Source: an uncultured Granulosicoccus sp.
Lineage (GTDB): Bacteria > Pseudomonadota > Gammaproteobacteria > Granulosicoccales > Granulosicoccaceae
DNA length: 64,000 nucleotides
Assembly: GCA_947499955.1 (NCBI GenBank)
Contig: CANMQI010000011.1
Span: forward strand, 62,001-126,000
Reading direction: 5' to 3'
The notes beneath the pieces were generated by a model. The model saw only the letters and a program-made list of their open reading frames with translations. It did not search any database and had not been told where the DNA came from. Below, piece after piece: positions 36,251-45,144 of the stretch; position 1 is the stretch's first letter, and every line of letters begins with the position of its first letter. The translations under genes were made by a program, and so were the position numbers.

Positions 36251-38176
36251 ATGCCACTGACCGATGCGGTCCTCTATCTGCCGCTTAGCGATAATACGCT
36301 GCACGCCTTGCTGGATGAGGACATGAGCTGGGAGCAGACAGTCCTGACACGCTCCATGCCGGAACTGGCCTCCCTGTGGCTGCTGGCCGGTCTGAACAGC
36401 CTGAAGCACAATGGCAGACGCTCACCGGAACGCCTGTTGGCGGATATCATCGATGCCTTCAACCCACAGCTTGAAGGTACTGAGCTGGAGTTGTTGCGCC
36501 AACAGACCAGCGAGCAGCTCAATCGCGAGACCATCGAAGCGGGTTATTACCTGGTTCGGGATTTCCGCATTGCACTGCTTGATGACGATACCTGCCAGGA
36601 GCAGGATTACCTGACGGAAGAGGGCCGGTGGGATTTCGGCTTCTCGCAGCGCCAGCGCGAGCAACTGGCACCGCAACGCATCATGACCACGGTCGATGAC
36701 CGGCAACTGTCTCTGAGCACCGAGCAGAGCCGTGTGTTTCGCGAGTTTCAGGCGGACAACGACGAGCACATGCATGTGCAAGGCTATGCCGGTACCGGCA
36801 AGACATCGCTGATCAAGAGCCTGCTCTCACTGTTCGAAACCTCGACATCACGCATTCTGGTGCTGGCCGAGTACTCCCGGCAACTGGATGCTCTGGGCAT
36901 TGACCGGCGACACTCGGACAAGGTGCACGCCTGCACTTTCAGTGAACTGGCCGATCTGGTCATTCCACCGGACCTGACCTCGTCAGCCAATCGCAACATG
37001 CTGCGTCATGACCGAACCCGTGCCACCCAACCCGATGATGTCCTTGTCCGTCGACTCGGTATCCGCGCGGTGGGAAATCGCAGTACCGACCAGATCATCA
37101 CCGCCGTGCGTGCCACGGTCTTCAGGTTCTGCCAGAGCACGGATGAGCGCATCGAACAGAAACACATTCCGGCGCGCTACGCCGCCCTGTTCGATGCCAG
37201 CCTGCGCGCCATCGTCTGCCAGCATGCCCGCGAACTCTGGCTCGCCATCCTTGCCCCACCCACGGCAGACTTTCGGCCTCAAGTGCGTGGTTTTCACAAG
37301 ATCAAGTGGGCAGCGCTGAACCGCTGGCCGGTGCCACTGCACTATACCCATGTACTGGTGGACGAGTGTCACGATCTGCCACGACCGGTCTATCAGATCC
37401 TGGCCTGCAGCCCACAGGCGCGAGCGACCCTGGGCGATGACTATCAGAACCTCAATGGCCGCTCGGCGCCACAGTCGAGAAGCACCCGGCTGAGGGAAAT
37501 GGTGCAGTCGGTTCGATCGGGTCATGAAGTCGAGAGCATCATCAACCCCATCATCGCAGTGCACCCCAGCCGTACCAAGGTGCCGTTCCAGGGGAACGAC
37601 ATGACTCATCTGGATATTCGCTACTACCAGAAGGCGGCGGTGCCGACCGAGGCTGCCGTGATCCTCGTCAACGATACCTGGGGTCTGTTCGAATGGTCGC
37701 AACGTCTGGCCAGTGCCAATATCAATCCAACCCTGTTGAACGATCCCAAGGACCTGGACATGTTCGTACAGGATTGCATCGAACTGAAGACCGGGGGTCG
37801 TGGTGCCCGGCACGGTGAGCTGTTTCGCTATACCTCCTGGGATCACGTGGCCAGCAAGCATGCCGGCAACATCGGTTTCCAGCGCATCAATCAATTGCTG
37901 GAAAAGGGTTATGGCCACGCCAACTGGAAGCAGACCTACCAGCGATTTCAGAAAGTGGGCAAGCCGTCGTATTCGGTGGGCCTGATGGAAAACGTCCGTA
38001 ATCTAGAATTCGATACCGTCATGCTGGCGCCCGATGTCATCAACGGCTCGGCGCATCTGTCGCGAGCTGCATTCAGTTCGGCCATTTATGTCGGTGTCAC
38101 GCGTGCCCGCAAGCGACTGATTCTGCCGGAGTCCCTGCGGCAGTGGATCGAGGACATATCGGCGCGTTCTGCTTGA
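36251..38176 (+). CDS. Superfamily 1 (UvrD-like) helicase
   Basis: Protein of 641 residues with an SF1 helicase core. Q-motif-like LSTEQSRVF (about 155-163), Walker A GYAGTGKTSL (178-187, Lys184), Walker B VLVDECHDLP (about 368-377), motif III-like GDDYQNLNG (about 395-403) and motif VI VGVTRARKRL near 621-630 are in the right order. The first 150 residues form an unrelated helical domain of unknown role. It lacks the long 1B/2B insertions of full-length UvrD/Rep, as in small stand-alone SF1 helicases of uncertain function. No nuclease, toxin or CRISPR gene lies beside it, so a defence role is not supported. Confidence 0.85.
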   Translation: MPLTDAVLYLPLSDNTLHALLDEDMSWEQTVLTRSMPELASLWLLAGLNSLKHNGRRSPERLLADIIDAFNPQLEGTELELLRQQTSEQLNRETIEAGYYLVRDFRIALLDDDTCQEQDYLTEEGRWDFGFSQRQREQLAPQRIMTTVDDRQLSLSTEQSRVFREFQADNDEHMHVQGYAGTGKTSLIKSLLSLFETSTSRILVLAEYSRQLDALGIDRRHSDKVHACTFSELADLVIPPDLTSSANRNMLRHDRTRATQPDDVLVRRLGIRAVGNRSTDQIITAVRATVFRFCQSTDERIEQKHIPARYAALFDASLRAIVCQHARELWLAILAPPTADFRPQVRGFHKIKWAALNRWPVPLHYTHVLVDECHDLPRPVYQILACSPQARATLGDDYQNLNGRSAPQSRSTRLREMVQSVRSGHEVESIINPIIAVHPSRTKVPFQGNDMTHLDIRYYQKAAVPTEAAVILVNDTWGLFEWSQRLASANINPTLLNDPKDLDMFVQDCIELKTGGRGARHGELFRYTSWDHVASKHAGNIGFQRINQLLEKGYGHANWKQTYQRFQKVGKPSYSVGLMENVRNLEFDTVMLAPDVINGSAHLSRAAFSSAIYVGVTRARKRLILPESLRQWIEDISARSA

Positions 38177-38401
38177 TGATGATGATGCTCCCGCGGGAGT
38201 GCCTGATGGCGCGCTATCATCAGTGTCACACCGTACAGGCCAGTCATGCCGACTGTCGCACCCAGAGGCCGATGTAGCCTGCCGTAACGTCCACCAATCA
38301 CGGATGGACAGCAACGCACCCGACTCTGTGCAAGACTGGAGTCTCTGGTCGAAACTGATGCCACAACCAGACAAGGAGAGTTCTGCCATGAGGGTGAGAA
38401 A

Positions 38402-38911
38402 ATGACGCGTTTTGAAACAGAGCGATTGCTGATCGCCGAGTGGCATACGCTGCAAAAGGAGCAATGGCCGTCTCTGGATCTGGCGGGCGCTGTACAGGAA
38501 ATACTCACCCCATCCGTGACCGCCTGCCTGCCCTCGTCCTGGCAGGGCAAGTATTCGCGGGAGCGCGCTGATCAATGGATACACGACCGGGACGGAGAAG
38601 ACGCAACCTGGCTGGTCGTCGAAAAGACAGCCCAAGAGGCAGTCGGGCTACTCATTCTCTCCGGGACCGATGAGTACGGGCATCTTCGCCTGGGCTATCT
38701 GCTGAAGGAATCAGCCTGGGGTAATGGCTACGCCAGCGAACTTGTCAGCGGCCTGGTCGACTGGTGCAGGGAGAACCGGATTCGTTCTCTCACTGGTGGT
38801 GTCGTGAAAACCAATACGGCATCGGCAAGAGTGCTGGAAAAATGCGGTTTCAAACCAGGGCCGGATAACGCGGCAGACAACGAACAGATGTACTCGATCG
38901 AATTCGTTTGA
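38402..38911 (+). CDS. GNAT-family acetyltransferase (RimJ/RimL type)
   Basis: N-acetyltransferase of 169 residues of the RimJ/RimL-like group: FETERLLIAEW at the start, LRLGYLLKESAWGNGYASEL with the acetyl-CoA loop (W-G-N-G-Y-A), and NTASARVLEKCGFKPG at the end. Such enzymes acetylate N-terminal amines of proteins or small amines. The gene follows the helicase by 225 bases on the same strand. GAGGGTGAG lies just upstream of the ATG. Confidence 0.9.
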   Translation: MTRFETERLLIAEWHTLQKEQWPSLDLAGAVQEILTPSVTACLPSSWQGKYSRERADQWIHDRDGEDATWLVVEKTAQEAVGLLILSGTDEYGHLRLGYLLKESAWGNGYASELVSGLVDWCRENRIRSLTGGVVKTNTASARVLEKCGFKPGPDNAADNEQMYSIEFV

Positions 38912-38932
38912 TCCGGCATCCGGCCCTCCTCT

Positions 38933-39733
38933 CTATTCCATGTCCCTGAGTGCAGCTCGCGCCGCGGCATTCACCGCAACAACCAACGGTACGTCGAACT
39001 GTGGCTGGAGCCTGATGGCGGAGGCCGACAGTGGGCCGCCGCCCATGATGACTGCGCTGGAGCCATCCTCATCAATGGATTCCTGTACAGCTGCCGCCAG
39101 GGCTTCGTCCAGCTTCTCGGCAGACTTCACCAGCACCGTCGGATCGCCCGGAGTCACCCTGACACCCTTGTATTGATCTGCATAGCCCAGTGAAGCTGCC
39201 TTCTGCCGAAAGGACTCGATCAGGCCTTCATCCGGTGTGACCGTGACAATACCGAACTGCCGACCACCCGATGCCGCCTCGTGAAACACCTCTTCACCGA
39301 TACCGTATACCGGAATATCGACCACAGCCCGAAGCTCGTCCAGACCAGGATCACTGAAGGCCGACACGATAATGGCCACTACATCATCGCGCGCAGCGAC
39401 CTCTGTACCTATCTGCACCACACCCGGTATGGCATTTTTCATGTCTTCAGGCGTTGTCAGAAGCGCCGGGGCTCCCTCATTACTTCTCCCCTCGACGCTT
39501 GCCTGCCCGTCGACTTCCATACGCGCCAGCTCTGCCATCGAGTGAGTCGCTCCGGTACTGGAGTTCGGATTGATCAGGACAATGGTTCGACTGGCAGCGT
39601 CCACGGCTGTGCTCGCATTGTCGTCTGCAACGGCAGCTGTGCCTGCCATGGCCAGCCCCGTCAGCGCCGCACCGACAAGTATCGGACGCAGTTCTGGCAG
39701 GCTCTTGAAGGATGATGTGATTCTGGACAGCAT
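38933..39733 (-). CDS. Exported Asp/Glu-hydantoin racemase homologue lacking both cysteines
   Basis: Protein of 266 residues with a signal peptide (about 1-36, ending AAVADDN) followed by an Asp/Glu racemase fold. IVLINPNSSTGATHSM matches the start of hydantoin racemases. The two catalytic cysteines of the family are absent: the first segment reads IIVSAFSDPGLDELR with Ala125 in the Cys position, and the second reads VIMGGGPLS with Gly231. The cytosolic homologue encoded 1.5 kb away keeps both. It cannot use the two-base racemase mechanism and may be a periplasmic binding protein for the same type of compound. AGGAGA precedes ATG 39733. It is the last gene of the permease-racemase cluster. 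Confidence 0.85.
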   Translation of the reverse strand: MLSRITSSFKSLPELRPILVGAALTGLAMAGTAAVADDNASTAVDAASRTIVLINPNSSTGATHSMAELARMEVDGQASVEGRSNEGAPALLTTPEDMKNAIPGVVQIGTEVAARDDVVAIIVSAFSDPGLDELRAVVDIPVYGIGEEVFHEAASGGRQFGIVTVTPDEGLIESFRQKAASLGYADQYKGVRVTPGDPTVLVKSAEKLDEALAAAVQESIDEDGSSAVIMGGGPLSASAIRLQPQFDVPLVVAVNAAARAALRDME

Positions 39734-39829
39734 GTCAGGGATTCTCCTGTTGATGAACGAAACTGGATCAATGATCGTGAATCGGTTGGCTGGAAATGCC
39801 CCAGCCACCCCTTGGTCAACGCAACTCTT

Positions 39830-41191
39830 TCAGCCCTTGAACCGAGCGGCTGAAGGCAGCGTATTCATCAGCACGTAGTAGGTCAGTCCGGCCGGGATCA
39901 GGCTGGCGTACCAGGAGACGCTGGAGAAGATCAATGCAACGACGACCCCGACGAATGCCGCAATGAAGCCGGCCCAGTTGATACCGCTGTAGGGGCCTTT
40001 CTCGTCGTAGAACTTTTCAAGATCCAGGGTACGCTTGCGCACGATGTAGTAGTCCACCACCAGAATTGCGAAGATGGGTCCCAGAAAGGCGGAGTACGTC
40101 TGGATGAAGAGGCTCAGGCCAGCGGCGGATTCATCCTTCACCAGTTCCCAGGGAAAGGTGCAGAAGGCCAGCAAACCGACCGCAACGGCAGACTTCTTGA
40201 AGCTCAGCCCGAACACATCCATCAGCGCATAGGCCGGAGGAATGACATTGTTCAGTACATTGGTGGTCACCTGGGCGAAGGCGATGAACAGCAGTGTGAT
40301 GATCAACAGCGGCTTGTTGTCCACGGCACTGGAGAACACCTTGATGGGGTCTACCTCGCCAGTGGCACCCGATACCATCAAGCCGATCAGGCCCATGAAC
40401 AAGGTTGCCGGCAGAATAGAATTGGCATAGATCACCACCTGACGAAACTTCGATACCCGGGTCTCCAGTTCACGCGAGTAGTCGGACACATTGAGCATCA
40501 TGGTGCTGTAGACGCCCAGAAAGAGCATGGTGGCCGCCCAGAATGGTGCCCCCCAGGTACCTTCGACATTGACCAGATTGGTCGAGATCTGCTCGCCGTA
40601 CTTGTCGATGACGCTGAAGAACATATAGGCCAGCGAACCGATGATGAAAACCGAGCCGATGTTCTCGAGCCATTTGATGCCGTGGAATCCCATGATCGAC
40701 AACAGAATCTGCAGAAACTGGAAGCCGATGAAGAAGAACACGATGTTGTCGAACCCGAACAGGGTGGCCGACACCAGATTCAGGGCACCGGCACCAATCC
40801 AGCTCTGAAACCCGAACCAGACAATCGCCGGCACACTGCGCACCAGCGCCGGCATGCGGCTGCCGGAGAAGCCGAAGGCACTGCGGGCCTGCACCATGAA
40901 GGGAATGCCGTACTTGTGTCCGGCGGCACCGTTGATGGTCAGTGCGATTCCGATGACCGTACAACCGATGGCAATGGCGATTACGGTCTGCAACAGGTTC
41001 AGGGTTCCTACCAATCCTGAACCGACCGTGAAAGTGCCTATCGAGACACAACCACCCAACCAGGCGAACAGATAGGACCACTGCCCCATGATTCGCGTTT
41101 TCTGGGGCGCCAGGGATTCCTCCCCCATGCCCTTCTGCTCGACCACTCCTACAGAGTGTTGATTGCCCATCTGTTCCGCCGTAGTACTCAT
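39830..41191 (-). CDS. NCS1-family nucleobase/hydantoin/allantoin permease
   Basis: Cation symporter of 453 residues with about twelve membrane segments, of the NCS1 family (Mhp1, CodB, PucI relatives). SYLFAWLGGCVSIGTFTVGS in the first segment, MVQARSAFGFSGSRMPALVR and WFGFQSWIGAGAL are the family blocks; the last contains the Trp and Gln that stack on the heterocycle in Mhp1. The next gene upstream is a hydantoin racemase-like enzyme, so a 5-substituted hydantoin or allantoin-like ring is the likeliest cargo. GGAGAGAC precedes the ATG. Confidence 0.92.
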   Translation of the reverse strand: MSTTAEQMGNQHSVGVVEQKGMGEESLAPQKTRIMGQWSYLFAWLGGCVSIGTFTVGSGLVGTLNLLQTVIAIAIGCTVIGIALTINGAAGHKYGIPFMVQARSAFGFSGSRMPALVRSVPAIVWFGFQSWIGAGALNLVSATLFGFDNIVFFFIGFQFLQILLSIMGFHGIKWLENIGSVFIIGSLAYMFFSVIDKYGEQISTNLVNVEGTWGAPFWAATMLFLGVYSTMMLNVSDYSRELETRVSKFRQVVIYANSILPATLFMGLIGLMVSGATGEVDPIKVFSSAVDNKPLLIITLLFIAFAQVTTNVLNNVIPPAYALMDVFGLSFKKSAVAVGLLAFCTFPWELVKDESAAGLSLFIQTYSAFLGPIFAILVVDYYIVRKRTLDLEKFYDEKGPYSGINWAGFIAAFVGVVVALIFSSVSWYASLIPAGLTYYVLMNTLPSAARFKG

Positions 41192-41206
41192 GTCTGTCTC
41201 TCCGGT

Positions 41207-41905
41207 TTACTTGGAATTGGGCTGTGCATACGCACAGACCTTGCTGGTGCCGAGTCCGACGCTGACAAGCCCCTCGACAAATTTCACTGCCACGGCCACC
41301 CCGTCGATAACCGGAATCCCCGTCTCTTCACTCAGCCAGCGAGTCAGGTCGGCCATGCCCGCACACCCGAGCACCACTGATTCGCAGCGGTCCTCCGCAA
41401 TCGCCCTGAGAATCTCGGCCTTGACCAATTCGCGGGCGTTGCTGCCCTCCTCTTCCAGCGCCAGCACCGGTATCTGTGCGGAACGCACACGCCGGCAGTA
41501 GTGATCGACACCGTAGCGACGCGCCAGCTCTTCGATGACGGGCACCGAACGCGGCAAGGTGGTAACCACCGAGAAGCTGGTGCCGAGGATGGTGGCGGCC
41601 TTCATGCCTGCCTCACAAATGCCCATGACGGGACCACTGGCAACCTCCCGGCAGGCCCCGATACCCGGGTCATCGAAGCAGGCCACCACGATGCCATCCA
41701 CGCCGTCCTTCTCGGCGGCCATGACTTCGCGCAACAAGGGGCCTACCGACATGGCTTCGTCGTAGTGGCCTTCGATGCTGGCGGGGGAACCCACCGCGGT
41801 TCGCGCAATGATCTCGACCCCGGGACCTGCGATGTCACGGGCACTCTGCGCGATCTTGTCGGTCATCGACGCAGTGGAATTCGGATTGACTACCAGAATC
41901 TTCAT
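41207..41905 (-). CDS. Hydantoin racemase-like Asp/Glu racemase family enzyme
   Basis: Cytosolic racemase of 232 residues. MKILVVNPNSTASMTDKI is the start typical of hydantoin racemases. Both catalytic cysteines are present: Cys76 in VVACFDDPG and Cys181 in VVLGCAGMADL. It should interconvert the enantiomers of a 5-substituted hydantoin (or a related ring such as allantoin) taken up by the NCS1 permease, whose gene follows after 15 bases. No hydantoinase or carbamoylase gene is in the window. It is divergent from a GntR regulator. Confidence 0.92.
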   Translation of the reverse strand: MKILVVNPNSTASMTDKIAQSARDIAGPGVEIIARTAVGSPASIEGHYDEAMSVGPLLREVMAAEKDGVDGIVVACFDDPGIGACREVASGPVMGICEAGMKAATILGTSFSVVTTLPRSVPVIEELARRYGVDHYCRRVRSAQIPVLALEEEGSNARELVKAEILRAIAEDRCESVVLGCAGMADLTRWLSEETGIPVIDGVAVAVKFVEGLVSVGLGTSKVCAYAQPNSK

Positions 41906-41955
41906 GTTCGGCTCTCGTGAGGCTCATCTGAATGATTGTCATATAAGCTACACAA

Positions 41956-41969
41956 GATTGTTAACAATC
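41956..41969. promoter_or_regulatory. Putative GntR operator and promoter region
   Basis: Perfect 14-base palindrome GATTGTTAACAATC, in an AT-rich gap between the divergent racemase/permease operon and the GntR gene. On the minus strand TTGTTA within it could be the -35 box, with TTATAT or TATATG near 41941-41946 as -10, so a bound regulator would block that promoter. A second looser pair, CACAA / TTGTG, lies at 41969-41984. Confidence 0.65.
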
Positions 41970-42111
41970 ACAACTGTTATTGTGAATGATCACTAATGGT
42001 GCAATTTTATTCCGATTGCACAGTTCTCGACGCAGAAACACGGGACTATCTACCGTGCAAGCGTTTGCTGTAGAATTTCCACTTTAAATCAGACACTTGA
42101 AGCACGCCCCG

Positions 42112-42789
42112 ATGAGCCAGGCACCGGAACAAGCAATCGTCGGAGGCGTTCTCGAAGCGATTGCCGAGCACCGTTTAAAAGCGGGAGTGAAGTTGGGAGA
42201 ACAGGATCTCTGCGAGATCTACCACTGCAATCGTGCACATGTGAGGCGAGCTCTGGCGACACTGGAAGCTCAGAAAGTTGTCAAACTGGAGCCCAATCGT
42301 GGCGCATTCATCGCCACGCCAACACCGGAAGAAGCCCGCAATGTCTTTCAGGCTCGTCGCGCCATCGAACTGGTCATCGCCAGAAACGTGGTGCGCCAGG
42401 CCAGTGCCGAGGACGTTGCCCGACTGCGAGAGCACGTGGAACAGGAGCATCTGGCCCGACAATCCAGTGATCGCCGGGATGCCATCCGGTTATCGGGCAG
42501 ATTCCACCTGATTCTGGGCGAGATGTGCGGCAACGAGGTGCTCGATGAGTTCCTGAACGAGCTGGTCATGCGCAGCTCTTTGATCATCAGCATGTACTCG
42601 GCCTCACAGGCACCACTGTGTGGTGATGAAGAACACGCGCTGATTGTCGATGCCATTGCACAAGGTGATGAGGCCACTCTCATGGAGCGCATCGAGCATC
42701 ACCTGCGTCATCTGGAAAGAAGCATCGCCATAGAGCCGACCAATGCAAGCCCGGACCTGAAGGACATTCTGCAGGCGCCGGGACGTTGA
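42112..42789 (+). CDS. GntR-family regulator, FCD (FadR-like) type
   Basis: Regulator of 225 residues. An N-terminal winged HTH (about 20-75; CEIYHCNRAHVRRALATLEA, then LEPNRGAFIATPTPEEA) is followed by an all-helical FCD ligand domain whose metal-binding His residues can be seen in RFHLILGEMCGN and in the last helix (EHHLRHLE). It is expected to bind the palindrome upstream and respond to a small carboxylate or ureide linked to the divergent hydantoin-type operon. The frame also opens with TTG at 42097; the ATG at 42112 is preferred. Neither has a clear ribosome site. Confidence 0.92.
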   Translation: MSQAPEQAIVGGVLEAIAEHRLKAGVKLGEQDLCEIYHCNRAHVRRALATLEAQKVVKLEPNRGAFIATPTPEEARNVFQARRAIELVIARNVVRQASAEDVARLREHVEQEHLARQSSDRRDAIRLSGRFHLILGEMCGNEVLDEFLNELVMRSSLIISMYSASQAPLCGDEEHALIVDAIAQGDEATLMERIEHHLRHLERSIAIEPTNASPDLKDILQAPGR

Positions 42790-42831
42790 ATGCGGGGCCG
42801 TTGAGCCTGTTCCAAAGCCTTGCCGAAGACC

Positions 42832-43995
42832 CTATCGGCCTTCATCAATACCGAACACCTCATCGTACTGCTGCATGATGAAATCGAAATCCGGATTGAA
42901 GGTGGTTCGCGCCAGCGGCACGCCATCCGGGGAGGCCGTCCCTTCCGCACCGCGCCAGCGGTTGTCCTTCGGGTAATAGAGGCAGGCACTGAAGACTGCC
43001 CACTCGTTGCCGTTGCACACCAGCTGCCGCCCTTGCTGTCCATACAAGGCATTATCCGGCGCTACCAGAACGCTCATGTGCGCCTGATTCAGAATGCGAT
43101 ATTCCGGATACTCACTCTTTCTCACGATTTCCGCAGGGGCTGCCTGTACATCTCCATTGCCATAGAGCAGCAGGCGCTTTCGCGTTGATGAGAAGCGCTT
43201 TCTGAAGATACCTCGTACGCGTTCAACGCTGACAACCGAATCATCCAGAGAAGCCACCATCAACACGGGCATGTCCAATGGCTTTGCCCCCCAGATATCG
43301 CGCAGGTACTGCGTGCTCTTGTAATACTGCGCAGCGGCATTGATGGGGATGGAATTGTATCTTGCCGGATTGTCTTCGATGATCATGCCACCGAACACCC
43401 AGGGCTTGACGCGCGATACCAGCGATGCCCATCGAAGCAGTTTGTTACGTGTGCTGTGATAGGCAGGCGAGAACAGCAGCAGGCCGTCGATTGCCTCATA
43501 CTCGATGGCCAGTATGGTGGCAATGACGCCGCCGAGTGAAAAACCACCGATGAAAAAGGGCTCATCGTCACTGCGCCAGAGTTCGAGCTGTGACCTGGCA
43601 GCATTCAGCCACATCTGGTACGTCACCTCAAGCTGGGCTTCCGGGGTGTTGCCGTGTCCGGGCAGCAGAATCGCCCGGATATCGTAGCCGCGCTGTACAA
43701 GCTCTCGAGCCACATCGCGCCAGACTGCCGGTGAATCGTTGAGGCCATGGATCAGCAGATACTTGCCGCGATAGGCAACGTTCGGGTTAGCCGGGATTTC
43801 GAACGGGATGTTGTAGTCGACATCGGCGGGCAGACGCTGCGGCATCTGCGTGTCCAGCAGGTAGCGGCGCACCTCCCCGACATGCGCCTGAAAATCTTCC
43901 TGCGGTGCTGGAAAACCGGATAGCACTTCACCGCCAGCCCGGGCGTTGACTCCCGAGAAGAGCAGCAAGCAGACGACAACGATGCGCTGTAACAC
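42832..43995 (-). CDS. Exported alpha/beta hydrolase (esterase/lysophospholipase-like)
   Basis: Serine hydrolase of about 387 residues. A hydrophobic leader (VLQRIVVVCLLLFSGVNARA) marks export. The fold is an alpha/beta hydrolase: oxyanion region LLIHGLNDSPAVWRDV, nucleophile Ser in IGGFSLGG, an Asp in VASLDDSVVS and a His in NQAHMSVL. It resembles monoacylglycerol lipase/lysophospholipase relatives, so short lipids or esters are likely substrates. GTG 43995 is chosen since GCAGGAAATATTC precedes it and it starts the signal peptide; the frame upstream to 44052 has no such support. Confidence 0.85.
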   Translation of the reverse strand: MLQRIVVVCLLLFSGVNARAGGEVLSGFPAPQEDFQAHVGEVRRYLLDTQMPQRLPADVDYNIPFEIPANPNVAYRGKYLLIHGLNDSPAVWRDVARELVQRGYDIRAILLPGHGNTPEAQLEVTYQMWLNAARSQLELWRSDDEPFFIGGFSLGGVIATILAIEYEAIDGLLLFSPAYHSTRNKLLRWASLVSRVKPWVFGGMIIEDNPARYNSIPINAAAQYYKSTQYLRDIWGAKPLDMPVLMVASLDDSVVSVERVRGIFRKRFSSTRKRLLLYGNGDVQAAPAEIVRKSEYPEYRILNQAHMSVLVAPDNALYGQQGRQLVCNGNEWAVFSACLYYPKDNRWRGAEGTASPDGVPLARTTFNPDFDFIMQQYDEVFGIDEGR

Positions 43996-44059
43996 GAATA
44001 TTTCCTGCAACTGCGGATTGGGATGGTCATGCGAACGCACAGACCTCGCCAACTCTATC

Positions 44060-44986
44060 TCATACCGTGGGGTCCGTGGAGATACGCAGATCCGGTGAGG
44101 GCATCAACCGGGACAGAATCGCAATCACCACGATACCGAAGAGCAATCGAGCCCAGAGAATACCGGACAGGTCGGCCCCCAACGCCAGAATCAGCAAGGT
44201 ATCCTCGATCAGGCTGTGCAACAGACCCAGGAAGCACAGGGCGATATAGGCGTCCCGACGACTCAGCGTGCCTTCATCCAGATCCTTGATCAACAGACCG
44301 GCGCCATAAGTCAGGCCCAGAGCGACACCGATGACCGTGACATTGGCAGCCGAGCGCCCCAGGCCGAACAGTCTCAGCAGCGGCGTCAGAGCGACATGGA
44401 TGAGTTTCTCCAGTCCGATACGACGCAGCAGCTTCAACATCAGCAACAAGGACAGGATCACCACAAAAACCATGGCCAGCGTCTGCAATTGACCAGACAC
44501 CCAGGATTGCAGACTGCCATCAGAGGCAGCTGGCTGCCACGCCAGGACCAGAGGTTCCTGCAACAGATCGAAACGCGAGTAGACAAGATGCAGAAGGCCA
44601 CCCAGAGCCAGCGCACCGCCTACCCGTAATGCAATGGTGACCCACCAGGGCACCCCGGCGCGACGGGCAACAGCGCCTTCGATGGGGATGGAATGGGCCA
44701 GCAGCATCATCGTACCCAGCACGGTCACCTGCTCGAGCGTCAGCTCCAGACCGGCGGCAATGTCATAGAACACGATGATGCCGGTGAACATATTGGTCAG
44801 CAAGGTGGTCGCCCAGACGATACCCAGCACCGCCGGCAAGCCGACCAGCGCCATGGCAGGACCCAGCGCCACTCCCATGAGATCCAGTGCACCCAGTTCC
44901 TGCAACACCTTCACGATGATCAGCGCCGGCACCATGATGCGCAGCAGAACCGCGTAGACCTGAGCCGTCTCGCGCAACAGGGTCAT
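44060..44986 (-). CDS. Nucleoside-recognition (Gate) domain membrane protein
   Basis: Inner-membrane protein of 308 residues with about eight membrane segments and two Gate (nucleoside-recognition) repeats: IVWATTLLTNMFTGIIVFYD followed by GTMMLLAHSIPIEGAVARRA, and in the second half GLTYGAGLLIKDLDEGTLSR followed by SLIEDTLLILALGADLSGIL. Relatives include spore maturation proteins SpmA/B and YjiG/YjiH; the transported compound is unknown. I start it at ATG 44986 (MTLLRETAQVYAVLL). It is divergent from an Lrp-type regulator, which suggests amino-acid-linked control. Confidence 0.82.
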   Translation of the reverse strand: MTLLRETAQVYAVLLRIMVPALIIVKVLQELGALDLMGVALGPAMALVGLPAVLGIVWATTLLTNMFTGIIVFYDIAAGLELTLEQVTVLGTMMLLAHSIPIEGAVARRAGVPWWVTIALRVGGALALGGLLHLVYSRFDLLQEPLVLAWQPAASDGSLQSWVSGQLQTLAMVFVVILSLLLMLKLLRRIGLEKLIHVALTPLLRLFGLGRSAANVTVIGVALGLTYGAGLLIKDLDEGTLSRRDAYIALCFLGLLHSLIEDTLLILALGADLSGILWARLLFGIVVIAILSRLMPSPDLRISTDPTV

Positions 44987-45144
44987 GGTCTGTCGCCAGC
45001 AATATGATAATGACACGCGTCTGGAATCCGTTGTCCGTCGAGGGAGCCTTACGATACCGGTGAGGCCGCACAATATTGTGTCCGATCGGCCCTGAAAAGA
45101 AATTTTCTTGGCGAATTGCCCAGTCTCGAGTGCATAATATTCAC

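Noticed and set aside
36251-38176. Anti-phage defence island around the helicase
   Set aside because: Neighbours are a GST and a GNAT enzyme; no nuclease, methylase, toxin or integrase is present.
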